A stretch of DNA of 64,000 nucleotides from Microstegium vimineum (lineage: Eukaryota > Streptophyta > Magnoliopsida > Poales > Poaceae), in contig CM039137.1 in assembly GCA_022036555.1 (NCBI GenBank), positions 21,433,234 through 21,497,233 on the forward strand, given 5' to 3'. The position numbers and the translations under genes were made by a program. Positions 1 through 9,965 of this stretch are shown one piece after another. Numbering within the stretch: position 1 is the first letter of the stretch; every line of letters starts with the position of its first letter. The notes beneath the pieces are model-generated. The model saw nothing but the letters and a program-made list of their open reading frames with translations, was not told the origin of the DNA and ran no database searches.

Positions 1-2
1 CA

Positions 3-1307
3 TCAGGTGCCAAGAAACGCAAAGTGTCTTCTTGTGGTTTTAATTCTGAATCTTCTAGTAATGCTGGAAAGACCAGCTTTGGCAGAGAGCCCATGCAGTT
101 AGATGTCCGTAGAATTCTAATTGAAAAGGGGAAACTTCAAGCTCAGAAATTGCAGGAGCTCCGTAGCAAGAAGGCCAATGTGAAAAATAAAGAAAAGATG
201 CAGAAGAGTAAGAAAAGCAGCGCAAAAGGTGCATGCAACATAGACAATGATGTTGATGAAATCGTGATGAAGCAAAGCAGCAGTTCAGTTGATCCAAAAA
301 AAGATGTCCTGGAGTTGGTTAGCAAAAGGGTTGGTTCAGAGGAAAAGGAGAGGGAAAAGAGCAGTAAACAGGTTGGGTTAGAAGAAAAGCTGAAGTCATG
401 GCAATGGAGGGCTCCTGAAGTACGCATAGTATACACAAGGAGAAACCGCAAGCAACACAAGAAGGAACTGGAAGATGAAGTAACTGGTGCTAATCTGGCA
501 ACAGAGGACCATATGCCTGCCAAATTTGGCTGTTTGAACCAAGAGCTGATTCCTGATAAAGGCTCTGACGAAATGCCTGTCCCTGATGCAGATTTCTACA
601 GTGTCCCTGATGCAGACTTCTCCAGTTTCGGTGATCATTCTGAAAGTTCATTTCAAAATGGTCAAGTATGGGCCATGTATGATGAAGAAGATGGTATGCC
701 TCGCTATTATGCTTTGATCAGAAAAGTCATTTCCACTCACCCTTTTAAAGTTAGACTGGTCCACCTCAAAGCAAACGACTCCAATGAATTCGGAGCCTCC
801 AATTGGATGTCATGTGGATACTCCATGACCTGTGGTGAGTTCAAGTTTGATGTGTCCAAACATATTGAGCAAGTGAATTTGTTCTCGCATAAGGTGAAGT
901 GTGACAAAGGTCCAGGAGGCATCATCAGAATTTTTCCTAAGAAAGGTGATATCTGGGCTCTGTACCAGAATTGGTCCCCTGACTGGGATCAATTTACACC
1001 TGATGATATGATTTACAAGTATGGGCTGATCGAGGTTCTTGATAGCTACAACCCTGACAAAGGCATTTCTGTGATGCCTATTGTGAAAGTTCCTGGCTTT
1101 GTGTCAGTATTTAAGCCCCTTCACAATGCAACAAAAAGCTGGAGGATACCAAGGGGGGAGATGATGCGGTTTTCACACCAAGTACCATTCCATGTCCTTA
1201 CTGGAGAAGAAGCTCATAATGCTCCCAAGGGGTGCTACGAATTGGATCCAGGTTCAACTCCACAAGAGCTTCTTCGTGTGGTTCCACCATCTGGAGATGC
1301 TAAATAA
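3..1307 (+). CDS. DnaJ-type DUF3444 domain protein, 3' part of the gene (5' end outside window)
   Basis: The reading frame is open from the first base of the window to a TAA at 1305-1307, so the start codon and any J-domain lie upstream. The visible part is about 434 residues. It opens with a basic KKRK stretch that could be a nuclear signal, then has about 200 charged, low-complexity residues rich in K, E and S. The last 215 residues form one DUF3444 domain, recognisable by VWAMYDEEDGMPRYYALI near 666-720 and by GDIWALYQNWSPDW near 946-985. DUF3444 is typical of plant DnaJ-like proteins; its biochemical role is not established, and chaperone regulation in the nucleus is only an inference from family membership. 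No intron interrupts the visible part, as is common in this family. The next gene, NOP58, is on the same strand 1.15 kb downstream. Confidence 0.85.
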   Translation, partial: SGAKKRKVSSCGFNSESSSNAGKTSFGREPMQLDVRRILIEKGKLQAQKLQELRSKKANVKNKEKMQKSKKSSAKGACNIDNDVDEIVMKQSSSSVDPKKDVLELVSKRVGSEEKEREKSSKQVGLEEKLKSWQWRAPEVRIVYTRRNRKQHKKELEDEVTGANLATEDHMPAKFGCLNQELIPDKGSDEMPVPDADFYSVPDADFSSFGDHSESSFQNGQVWAMYDEEDGMPRYYALIRKVISTHPFKVRLVHLKANDSNEFGASNWMSCGYSMTCGEFKFDVSKHIEQVNLFSHKVKCDKGPGGIIRIFPKKGDIWALYQNWSPDWDQFTPDDMIYKYGLIEVLDSYNPDKGISVMPIVKVPGFVSVFKPLHNATKSWRIPRGEMMRFSHQVPFHVLTGEEAHNAPKGCYELDPGSTPQELLRVVPPSGDAK

Positions 1308-1984
1308 GTTTGCACTTGAAGCTTTAGCTTTTAGCTTGCTCCGTACTTAAGTTTTGTGTTTGAAACTTTTTAATCCTTTGACCTAGCAGCAGTTGGAGTA
1401 AGCTGTTTTCCTTTTCAGGTGTAAATTCTATACCTTACGTTGTGCTGATGTAGCAGCTTACTATCAGGATTTTGCAGACTTAAATTGTCATGTACAATGT
1501 GCTCAGTTCTCGTTCTCGATGCAAGCATCGAGAGCTGTAGAAATCCATGGCTATGCCTTCCCATTTTCCCAATACAATTGCGCCTCAGTATGTGAATTTT
1601 TTGCACCATACTTTTTTAACTGTTAATTATGCTGTTAGTATGCTTCCATACATTGATGCCTGTCAAAGTTGATTCGGCAATTGGCATTGGTTTTTTCTCC
1701 CTATCCCTAGTATGCAATGCACCTCTCCTATAGTTGATCTGTTGATGTCGCTTTCGTTTTTCCATATATGCGATTCGGTATGGACAGCTCGAACAATTTG
1801 TTTCAGGGACGGGGCAGGTTTGGAAATTAGTAGTAGCTAGCTGCAGAGGCATCATAGTTTCAGAAAGCAGCTCTGGTTGGAAAATTGTTGGTGCTATAAA
1901 TTTTGACACGGGAGCTAGGGTAGATTTCTTTTTTCTATAGCTGTCATTTTTTTTTGAAGATTCTATAGCTGTCATTAAGAAGGC
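1308..1984 (+). other. 3' flank of the DUF3444 gene, non-coding
   Basis: AT-rich sequence after the stop codon, with 3' UTR character up to about 1600. No supported ORF is present in either strand. No transposon end was recognised. Confidence 0.5.
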
Positions 1985-2125
1985 GGAGCTAGTGTAGATT
2001 TCAGAATGCCTGAAATTATACGAAGTCGCAGGAAACGGTTCAGGCAACAAGCATATTCATCTGATCATTGGTACTTGAATGAAATGACTAAAATATTAAC
2101 GTGCTCGGCCCAAGAAGGTAAATTC
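1985..2125 (-). repeat. Duplicated fragment of the LCR gene 3' end and flank
   Basis: The sequence at 1988-2055 (TGTAGATTTCAGAATG, then ATACGAAGTCGCAG, then TTCAGGCAAC) matches the LCR 3' flank at about 43835-43930. The stretch AATATTAACGTGCTCGGC near 2092-2110 matches the end of the LCR coding region at 44341-44360, including the stop codon. The two parts are close together here, whereas about 400 bp separates them at the LCR locus. This looks like a shortened copy of the LCR 3' end lying just upstream of the NOP58 promoter. Confidence 0.7.
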
Positions 2126-2455
2126 CCTATCCACTGCCTTTTGAGTTGGTGGGCTGGTACGTATCTAGGATACGGCCCAGCCAGCCCAACAAGCGGCAGC
2201 CGGAACGGCAGTAATCTGCCCACCCCGGGTGCCCTAAACCCCTCCCGACGCCAGACCGCTTCGCGCCGCGCCGCCTCCTCCCCACTCGCGCAACGCCGAG
2301 CCGCAGGCGCAGCAGCGGGAGGAGCGAGCGACCCCCCGCTTTACGCCCGCCGCCGACGAGCCTACGCGGCGTGCTGCGTAGGACGCACGTGTCGTCTAAG
2401 GGAGGGGCTATTTGTTTTCAGCTGAGTTGAGCGGGGGACCTGGTACTGGGTGGAG
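2100..2455 (+). promoter_or_regulatory. NOP58 promoter with site II elements and a telo-box
   Basis: Site II type elements (GGCCCA or AGCCCA, the complements of TGGGCY) occur near 2107, 2174 and 2183. A telo-box, CCCTAAACCC, lies near 2232. The region becomes strongly CpG-rich up to the ATG. In plants this pairing of site II elements and telo-box is characteristic of ribosomal-protein and ribosome-biogenesis genes, which agrees with the product. The transcription start cannot be fixed from sequence alone. Confidence 0.7.
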
Positions 2456-5400
2456 ATGTTGGTGCTCTTCGAGACCCCCGCGGGTTTCGCCCTATTCAAG
2501 GTGCTCGACGAGGGGAAGCTCGACAAGGTCGAGGTCAGTGACCGCCGTTGCGATTTCTAAGTCTGGTTTTGTTTTGGGTTTCTTAAATTTGGTCTGTTCC
2601 ATGCTTGTTTATTGAAGTATCAGTGCTATGTCTTTCTGTTTCTGTTTTGCAGGATCTATGGAAGGAGTTCACGACGTCGGACTCGGCGAGAAAGGTTTGT
2701 GATTTCGTTGAACACTGTTACGTTAGGACATTCTGCGTGTCTCTTTTTGAGCAAATGGTATCGATTTGACTCTTTTATTTCGGTGGAACACTGGATTTAT
2801 CCAGAAGAATATGGAATTTACTGCTTAGGGTAGCTTAGCTGAATATGTTTCAGAATGTGTTTTCTGTGAGCTATTTCTAATATTTCACCTTTCAAGTCAA
2901 GTGCCTGGATATTTGTGCTGCTATTTCATGCTGATGCTAGTTGTATTGTATCCAAATAATGGATGAATGCATTTGGAAATCATGCATACTGTGGCCTCCA
3001 ACACACTTGCTGGTTTCGTTCAAATGCAAAATAAGAAATGAGAATATAGAAAATAAAAGAAAATCTGGTTAAATTCTTTGCTTCTGTACCTTAGTTTTCT
3101 GTTCTGACTAATATAGTCAAATTTCATGTAGGTGGTTGAGCTGAAGGCTTTCAACAAGTTTGAGAACACATCTGACGCCCTATCTGCAGCAACCCTGATT
3201 ATTGATAGCAAGCCTAGCAAGGGTCTGCGCAAGTTCTTGCAGAAACATTGTGAGAGTGAAACATTAGCTGTTGCTGATTCCAAGCTTGGAAATGCTATAA
3301 AAGAAAAGCTGGTCGGTAGTGTTTGTCAATCTGTTACTTTTTTGTAGAATGATGAGCCCTCCTTAACGTTTTTGTTGCGCTATTGCAGAAAATTGACTGC
3401 CTTCACAATAGTGCTGTGATGGAGCTGATGAGAGGGCTGAGAAATCAGCTCACTGAGCTTATAACTGGGTTGGGTGCACAAGACCTTGGTCCAATGAGCT
3501 TAGGATTGTCGCACAGCTTGTCTAGATATAAGCTGAAGTTCAGTCCTGAGAAGGTGAGTCTTATATCGGTGCTGCTGGCTATCTTATTTAACATGCTGTT
3601 ATGTGCTCTGTTTCTGGCTTTTATTGTGTCAGGATTTGTGCTTGGCATGAATTATTTTTCATTTTCCATATTTTACTCGTGCATATTTATCCTTTGATTG
3701 CCTTTGGGTGTTGCTATGTTATCTAGCTTACATTTGAAATTCTCATAATATGTAACATCTTGCAAGTTTTTATTCTTGAGGATTCTTCTTGGTCTTTGTT
3801 ATTAAAAAATCCATTTTGACCTGTTTAAGTGATTTTTTATTGTTTCTGTTCCACAGGTTGATACCATGATTATTCAGGCCATTGGCTTATTGGATGATCT
3901 TGACAAGGAGCTTAACACTTATGCCATGAGAGTTCGTGAATGGTATGGTTGGCACTTTCCAGAGCTCACCAAAATAGTTACAGATAATATACAGTATGCT
4001 AAAGTTGTGAAGCTGATGGGCGACAGAACTAATGCAGTCAACCTTGATTTCTCTGAGGTAATTATTGACATCCAATATGATCTCCATGTGGCCTTGTCTA
4101 TTAAGGAAACTGTTTAGTAAGAAGCTCTGTTGTTTTCAGATATTGTCAGATGAAGAGCTAGAAACACAGCTAAAGGAGTCTGCAGTAATATCCATGGGGA
4201 CAGAAGTTAGTGACCTTGACTTGTTAAATATCAGAGAGCTATGTGATCAAGTGTTGGCCCTTTCTGAGTACAGAGCCCAGCTGTATGAGTATTTAAGAAG
4301 CAGGATGAACACTATCGCGCCAAATCTGACGGCACTGGTGGGTGAATTAGTTGGTGCTCGCCTTATTGCTCATGGTGGAAGTTTGCTAAACTTGGCCAAG
4401 CAACCTGGTAGCACAATTCAGATACTTGGCGCAGAAAAGGTTTGTTTACTGCTTATGAATGGGTCTGGATCATTTGTTTTAATTTCCAGCTATCTTTTTT
4501 GTGTGTATCTGAACCTTATGTGCATCAATGCTTAGTATGGCATACATAAACATTATTTGCTTATGTTGTCTGCTAAATCGTCTAACATCTTGCAAATCAT
4601 CTGAATTTCTTGTCTGTGTCTTATTTTTTATTTGTTGGTTCACTAATAATGTTGTAGTCATTTTAATTGATGGTATGTGTTAACTTTATTTGCTTATGCT
4701 GTCTGCTAGATTTTGCTTTCTCCAATAAGAAATAAAGATTGTGTTTCTCTACAGGCTTTATTCAGAGCTCTAAAGACAAAGCATTCTACACCTAAGTATG
4801 GGCTCATCTACCATGCATCCTTAATTGGTAAGGCTTCTCAAAAGCACAAGGGAAAAATCTCTCGTTCTCTTGCTGCAAAAACTGCTCTTGCCATCCGATA
4901 TGATGCCCTTGGTGGTGGTGAGGATAACTCCATTGGCACTGAGAGTCGACTCAAGGTATATGAACTGTAGAAGCAATCTCTTTTCATAATTTGTATAATA
5001 TACATGGCCTTGTGACACGTTATTACATCTGAACAGCTTGAGACACGGCTTCAAGTTCTTGAAGGTAGAGAACTTGGGAAATCTGCTGGTTCCACAAAAG
5101 GAAAGCCCAAGATAGAAGTGTATGAAAAGGACCGGAAGAAGGGTGCTGGGGCTTTGACGACTCCTGCTAAGGTAAGCTGTGTTATGACATCTTGCTCTCC
5201 AGGGAGAAGGGGGGGGGGGGGGGGGGTCTGAAAAGGCTTTTGTATATTGAACAGTTGGGCTTAAAATTTGGCCAACACTTTGAGAACTATAATCTCCAGA
5301 ACCTTGTGCTATTATAGAATTGGATTGTTTTTTTTCCCACCATGGACCAGTATTGGATTGTTTGAACTAGTTACTGAGGTCCCCCATTCATTTTTGCCAA

Positions 5401-5916
5401 ATTATCCTTAGGCAAACACTCCTTTTGTTGCAGTAGATTTGTCTTTTATTTTGCTCTAAAAGTACTGCACTAAGGAACGTGTTTTGACTTGATGCTTTGC
5501 TTTTGTTTTAGACATACAACCCGGCAGCTGATCTGGTGCTTGGACAATCCACCGAAGAAACGCCAAAGAAGTCAGAATTGGCTTCAAAGAAGAGGAAACA
5601 TCATGATGCGGAAACTGCACCATCAGCAGAGTCTGAAGAGGCAATCCAGGAGGATGGTGACCAGGAGGATCGGAAGAAGAAGAAGAAAAAGAAGTCGAAG
5701 GAAACTGAGACTCCTGCTATTGAAGCTGATGGTGAGAAGAAAAAGAAAAAGAAGTCCAAGGGCGAGGAGCCTGCTGTGGCTGCCTCAGACGGCGAGAAGA
5801 AGATGAAAAAGAAGAAGAAATCTGACGCGGATGGTGAGGATGTTGCAATGCAAACTGAAGCGTCTGGTAAGAAAGATAAGAAGAAAAAGAAGAAAAGGCA
5901 TGCCGATGATGAGTGA
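2456..5916 (+). CDS. NOP58: NOP58, box C/D snoRNP core protein, nine exons
   Basis: Exons are 2456-2533, 2653-2694, 3132-3311, 3389-3553, 3857-4057, 4140-4439, 4755-4955, 5037-5171 and 5512-5916. All introns are GT-AG and phase 0, giving 568 residues. The protein starts MLVLFETPAGFALFK, the NOP5-type N-terminal domain. The NOSIC/coiled-coil part lies at about residues 156-212 (exon 5) and the snoRNA-binding Nop domain at about 238-385, including NLTALVGELVGARLIAHGGS and GAEKALFRALK. The tail from about residue 435 is Lys/Glu-rich, with repeated KKKKKK and acidic spacers, as in NOP56/NOP58. It acts in the nucleolus with fibrillarin, NOP56 and 15.5K/SNU13 in 2'-O-methylation of rRNA. The N-terminal sequence favours NOP58 over NOP56. 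No lesion is visible, so the gene appears intact. Confidence 0.96.
5209..5226 (+). repeat. Poly-G run in NOP58 intron 8
   Basis: Eighteen consecutive G residues 38 bases after the exon 8 donor site. It does not touch coding sequence. Its true length is uncertain because homopolymers are error-prone. Confidence 0.9.
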
Positions 5917-6150
5917 AGCATTTACTCTATTCTGAAAGATGGGTATCACAGGGTTAGAAAACATGTTTAGTTTAGTTTAGTTTTTTTTGTCCCGGATTGT
6001 ATTCGAGTACTTTTGCACTTTCTGAATGGTTGATGGATTTAAATTTTGCTGCTGCGATCTCATAAATAAATTAATATATGATGATTGCTCATGGTAACGT
6101 GCTGATGAGGCCTTCCATGCTCAATGGTGACCTGAACGTGTTATTTATAA
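5917..6150 (+). other. NOP58 3' UTR and downstream flank
   Basis: T-rich 3' UTR with a probable polyadenylation signal region CATAAATAAATTA near 6060-6072. The last nine bases, TATTTATAA at 6142-6150, are the left target-site duplication of the Mutator-like element. Confidence 0.7.
6142..6150. repeat. MULE target-site duplication, left copy
   Basis: TATTTATAA, identical to 30819-30827. Confidence 0.9.
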
Positions 6151-6270
6151 GGGGCTTTGGCGTTTCTACCCTTGTTTTAACGCGAAATGGTGATTTTACC
6201 CTCGTTTTTTCAAAACGAAGCTCACTTCTACTCCTAGTCTGTTAAGCCCCTTTAACAGTGTTAACTTATG
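6151..6270 (+). repeat. MULE terminal inverted repeat, left
   Basis: Pairs with the reverse complement of about 30700-30818 with diverged but continuous similarity. The shared blocks are listed under the parent element. Confidence 0.8.
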
Positions 6271-6619
6271 GAAAAAAAGACAACTTTGCCCAAGCGTTTT
6301 TACTCCTATTTTATTATGATATTAGTGTTTTTAGCCCCGTTTTAGATCAGCTAGTTGACACTTTACATAAAGAATTTTTAGAAAAAATCGACAGCATTTC
6401 TGCTGACAATCCATATAAACATAATTTAATATTACACAACAATTTAATTTCACACACATTGCATTAGCGGCAACAAACCAAATCCATATAACATGCCATC
6501 ACAGTACCATATTAGATGTCAACATAAAGGTCCAAATAACATGTGAAACACCAACATTGAGGTTCAAATAACATGTCAACCACCAAATGACATGTCTAAC
6601 AAAAGTAGAAACTAGCAGT

Positions 6620-6750
6620 GAGTTTACCTTAGAACAAACTTCTCAATGATCATTTGTCTAATATGGTCAAGCATTTCTATAATCTGGAAGTTCTTAGTTT
6701 GTGACACCCAACTATTAAAAGACTCAGAAAGGTTATTGTTGATGTAACAA
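6620..6750 (-). pseudogene. MULE transposase, C-terminal fragment
   Basis: Read on the minus strand, this stretch gives NNNLSESFNSWVSQTKNF, followed by IIEMLDHIRQMIIEKF. This resembles the segment just after the catalytic domain of plant MuDR-type transposases, where NNxxESFNxW is followed by a helical IxxMLxxIR region. The DDE catalytic core that should precede it is absent; a 54-bp tandem array occupies its place. It is a remnant with no function expected. Confidence 0.75.
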
Positions 6751-6755
6751 AATGG

Positions 6756-6974
6756 GTACACTTGTAACAAAATGGACCAAGTACATGTAACAAAAACAAG
6801 TTCTCAGAATAGGTACACTTGTAATAAAATGGACCAAGTACATGTAAAAACAAGTTCTCAGAATAGGTACACTTGTAACAAAATGGACCAAGTACATGCA
6901 AAAACAAGTTCTCAGAATAGGTACACTTGTAACAAAATGGACCAAGTACATGCAAAAATAAGTTTTCAGAATAA
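6756..6974. repeat. 54-bp tandem repeat, four copies, inside the MULE
   Basis: Units start at 6756 (57 bp), 6813, 6867 and 6921 (54 bp each). Each begins GTACACTTGTAA and contains AAATGGACCAAGTACATG. The period is a multiple of three, and the minus strand stays open through the array, giving an 18-residue repeat containing YLVHFVTSVPI. The copies are nearly identical, so the array is recent compared with the rest of the MULE. Confidence 0.95.
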
Positions 6975-7142
6975 GTACCTTGCACCCAATGTATTTCTTG
7001 CTTGTAGATGCAAAAAAAAGTCCACTTGCAACCTTGTTAAGCTCTCTTGCATATATCCCTAAATCTTGTAGTGTCTTTTTGCAAGGTATGGAAAGCATGA
7101 TCATGCAAGATGGCATGATGTGTGACTGCTAACTTGCACTGA
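6975..7142 (-). pseudogene. MULE transposase, N-terminal DNA-binding domain fragment, second half
   Basis: The minus strand continues the frame broken by the solo LTR at 29338. After DVNVVFPDVDQ on the other side, this side reads CKLAVTHHAILHDHAFHTLQ, then RFRDICKRA, then GCKW and ASTSKKYIGCK. The pattern of an F/Y-rich helix, R-x-x-x-x-C and GCxW matches the MuDR-type transposase N-terminal domain (Pfam DBD_Tnp_Mut type). A stop after KRA and a frameshift in a run of eight T break the frame. Confidence 0.75.
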
Positions 7143-7720
7143 TGAAAGTGCATCTAGCCCTTTAGTGGGTTTTGGTGAATTGAGTGACAACACAATTAAA
7201 GGTCTAACAAGTTTGCTAAGTGTATGAAAGGTTCAACAAGAAAAGCAAACTTGATGGTATTCCACACAGTGTTCAAATGAATGCTAAACTGAGTATTGTT
7301 GTGTTGAAAGATTATGGAAACAATCTAGTTCAAGCAAAAGACAACAATGCAAATGGAATCAATTAAATGACTGCTATATTGTAGGATATCTTAGTATCAT
7401 GTGAAAGCAAGCATGTTTAGCAAATGACAATTGAGACATGAGTTGATAGTTATGGATTGGTCTCTATATTAGCTTGCTTTGCATGAACATAAAGAGTTGG
7501 ATAGTGGACTAGTGTTGATCAAGGAATGAATAATGAATCAATAGTGCATTAGTGAGAAAACACCAAGCAAAGGTCAAATAAAAAAGGAGACAATGTATAT
7601 TGGATATAAGATGGTCTCTACTTTGGTTTGCTTGTATGGACAAAGATTTGGAAAATCACTTTGCATTAATATGATCACGCTAGAAGTATAAAGATAGAGA
7701 TTCAAGTGAGTGATAGGAGT

Positions 7721-8419
7721 TGAAAGGTCTAGATATGGCTAGAGGGGGGTGAATAGCCTATTAAAATTCTACAACAACACTTAAGCAAACTTATTAGAAT
7801 AAAACACGGCGTAAAGCAAGTTTGCGCTAGCACTACGGTTAGACAAGCCACCTACCAATTTTAGTAACTAGCAAGATAACCTATGTCACACACAAGAGCT
7901 ATAGAACTAGAGCGACACAACTAAGCTACACAAACTAAGTTAGAGGCTCTACTTTGCAAGAAAGTAAAGAATAGTAGTGCAAAGCTAGAGATAGAAAGGT
8001 TATACCGACGTGGAGAGTAGCAATCAAGAGATATCCAATATGGAAGCAATCACAATATGAATCCTCGGTAGAGATAAGATGACACAATGATTTTTTACCG
8101 AGGTTCACTTGTTTGCCAACAAGCTACTCCTCGTTGTAGCGATTCACCTACTTGGAGGTTCACGCGCTAATTAGCATCACACGCCAAACCCGTCACCGGG
8201 TGTCGCAAAACCAACACAAGATAGGGATCCACAAGCTACGAGCAATCCACTAGAGATACCTTTCGCGAACTCCCGCGGGGAAGGTTCAAGAACCCCTCAC
8301 AATCCACCGATCGGAGCCGGAGACAATCACCTTCCTCCGCTAAACGATCCTCGTCGCTCCAAGCCGTCTAGGAGGTGGCAACCTCCAAGAATAACAAGAG
8401 CTTCCGTGAAGACGACGAT
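7721..8419 (-). repeat. Element B left LTR (3' LTR), partial
   Basis: Nearly identical to 25729-26430, starting TGAAAGGTCTAGATATGG and containing the GAGGGGGGTGAATAGCC block, which is the reverse complement of a typical SIRE LTR end. The match stops at GACGACGAT (8411-8419), where the tail of element A begins. About 1.3 kb of the LTR is missing. Confidence 0.85.
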
Positions 8420-8676
8420 TTGTGTTGAGACAGGTTCATATGCATCACGTATATTCTTGTGACGCTTTTCAGCACCCCACAACAGCCATGGATGTAGGGG
8501 GAGCCCCATTACACCCCAATGTGTGAATTTTGGCTTTTCATGCCAAATTTAGAAATTCAAATTCCCATTCACACATTTAGGGGGAGATCCTACACCCATG
8601 ACTTGCATTGTCTCAGATTATACTTAACTTTTGTAAGCTCTAAGTGTGTTGTCATCAATCACCAAAAAGGGAGAGA
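8418..8676 (+). repeat. Element A internal 3' tail, extra copy
   Basis: Matches 18693-18955 with only a few differences, including the AAAAAGGG polypurine tract before the LTR. The join to the element B LTR has a three-base GAT overlap at 8417-8419. Confidence 0.85.
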
Positions 8677-9915
8677 TGAAAGTGCAATCAAGCCTTAAGT
8701 GGGTTTTGGTGACATGACAACGCAATTAGAGAACTAATGAGACTTTACAAGTATGACAAGCAGGTTAAACTTAAGGAGGTTGATGAACAGGTTGGCGGAC
8801 CCCTCCAATTACAAAAGTGCATGGCAACAAGCTCAAAGGAGTTTAAATTCTTCTATACTTTGAAATTGAGTTAGGTATGCCGTACTATTAAGAGGGATTC
8901 AACACGCATGCCAACAAGTGAACCAAATGCAATATCTATCCAAATACATCACACCTCCACATACATAGTGGGCAAATCAGCCAACTACTTGAAGATCTAT
9001 ACCTTGCTGTTCTGCCCAGGCCGGCAGTGCTGTGCTACAGGCCGGCACTGCCGCCACTTGTTCAGCCTGTTGGCAGTGAGGGGTATTTAAACACCTCCTC
9101 ACTCCCCCCAACGGCGAGTTCTGCCATTCTCACTCTCACACTTCGCAGAAAAAAGAAAGAGGAGCTCTCTTCTTGCTCTCCATTCCCCCTTGGTGCTCAT
9201 CCACTCTCCCCCATTGATTTTCGATCATCCTTTGAGAGATTGAGCCTCCAAGCTTGAGAAGAAGCTTCTCCCTCGGATCTTCAACTCCTTCAAGCATTTG
9301 GTTCGCGTGGTGGCCGGCGGTTTGAGTTTGTTACTCTTGGAGCTTTGCTCCTAGCCGGCTAGGCATCGCCCTTGAGCTTGCCAACTTTGGTGGTAGCCAA
9401 GGGAGGTTTGTAACACCACCAATTTGCTAATACATTGCCCCTCATCTCAAGAGTTCATTCTCTTGACTTGAGACCGAGGAAAGAGCTAGCCTTTGTGGTA
9501 AGCTTGAGCCTAGTGTGGCACACCTCAACAACGTGGACGTAGACAAGACTTTGTGGCGAGTTGAACCACGGGTCAAATCTTGTGTCACCGTGTGCTTGTT
9601 ACTTTACTTTGATATATCTTGTGTGCAAGGTGATTTCTAGGGTTTGGACCCGATCTACTTCGTGGGTGTGTTGCTACCACTTTTAAGTGGCGCTAGAGGT
9701 TCCTTATACCTCTAGGAAGGTTTCTATTCAAACACAATTTACATTCAGTCTTTACTTTTTGAATTACGTTGATATCTGTTCTGGTGACCAGCACTGCTCC
9801 TCTTAGACCAGCAGTGCCGGCCACCCCGATAGTGCCGGCCTGTTGCTGACAACAAGTTGCTAAGTGATTTTAAACAGGCCTATTCACCCCCCTCTAGGCT
9901 AATCAGGTCCTTACA
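8677..9915 (+). repeat. Element A LTR, complete copy
   Basis: 1239 bp, starting TGAAAGTGCAATCAAGCC and ending CAGGTCCTTACA. A pair of GGCCGGCAGTGC/GGCCGGCACTGC motifs at 9020-9056 lies just upstream of a TATTTAA box at 9084-9090. More copies of the motif lie near 9786-9843. Confidence 0.9.
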
Positions 9916-9917
9916 AG

Positions 9918-9929
9918 TGGTATCAGAGC
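9918..9929 (+). promoter_or_regulatory. Element A primer-binding site
   Basis: TGGTATCAGAGC two bases after the LTR, complementary to the initiator-Met tRNA 3' region, as in SIRE-lineage elements. Confidence 0.88.
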
Positions 9930-9965
9930 AAGGTTACCTCAAGAAGCACTTAACCGTGTGAGGTA

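Noticed and set aside
2006..2425. Plus-strand ORF of 139 residues before NOP58
   Set aside because: It overlaps the promoter and the duplicated LCR fragment, is GC-driven and has no motif.
3312..3388. Box C-like ATGATGA in NOP58 intron 3
   Set aside because: No D box within the 77-bp intron, so an intronic snoRNA is not supported.
5601..5921. Minus-strand ORF of 106 residues, F/S-rich
   Set aside because: Antisense shadow of the Lys/Glu-rich NOP58 tail.
6756..6974. CRISPR-like repeat array
   Set aside because: Units are directly adjacent without spacers, in a plant transposon.
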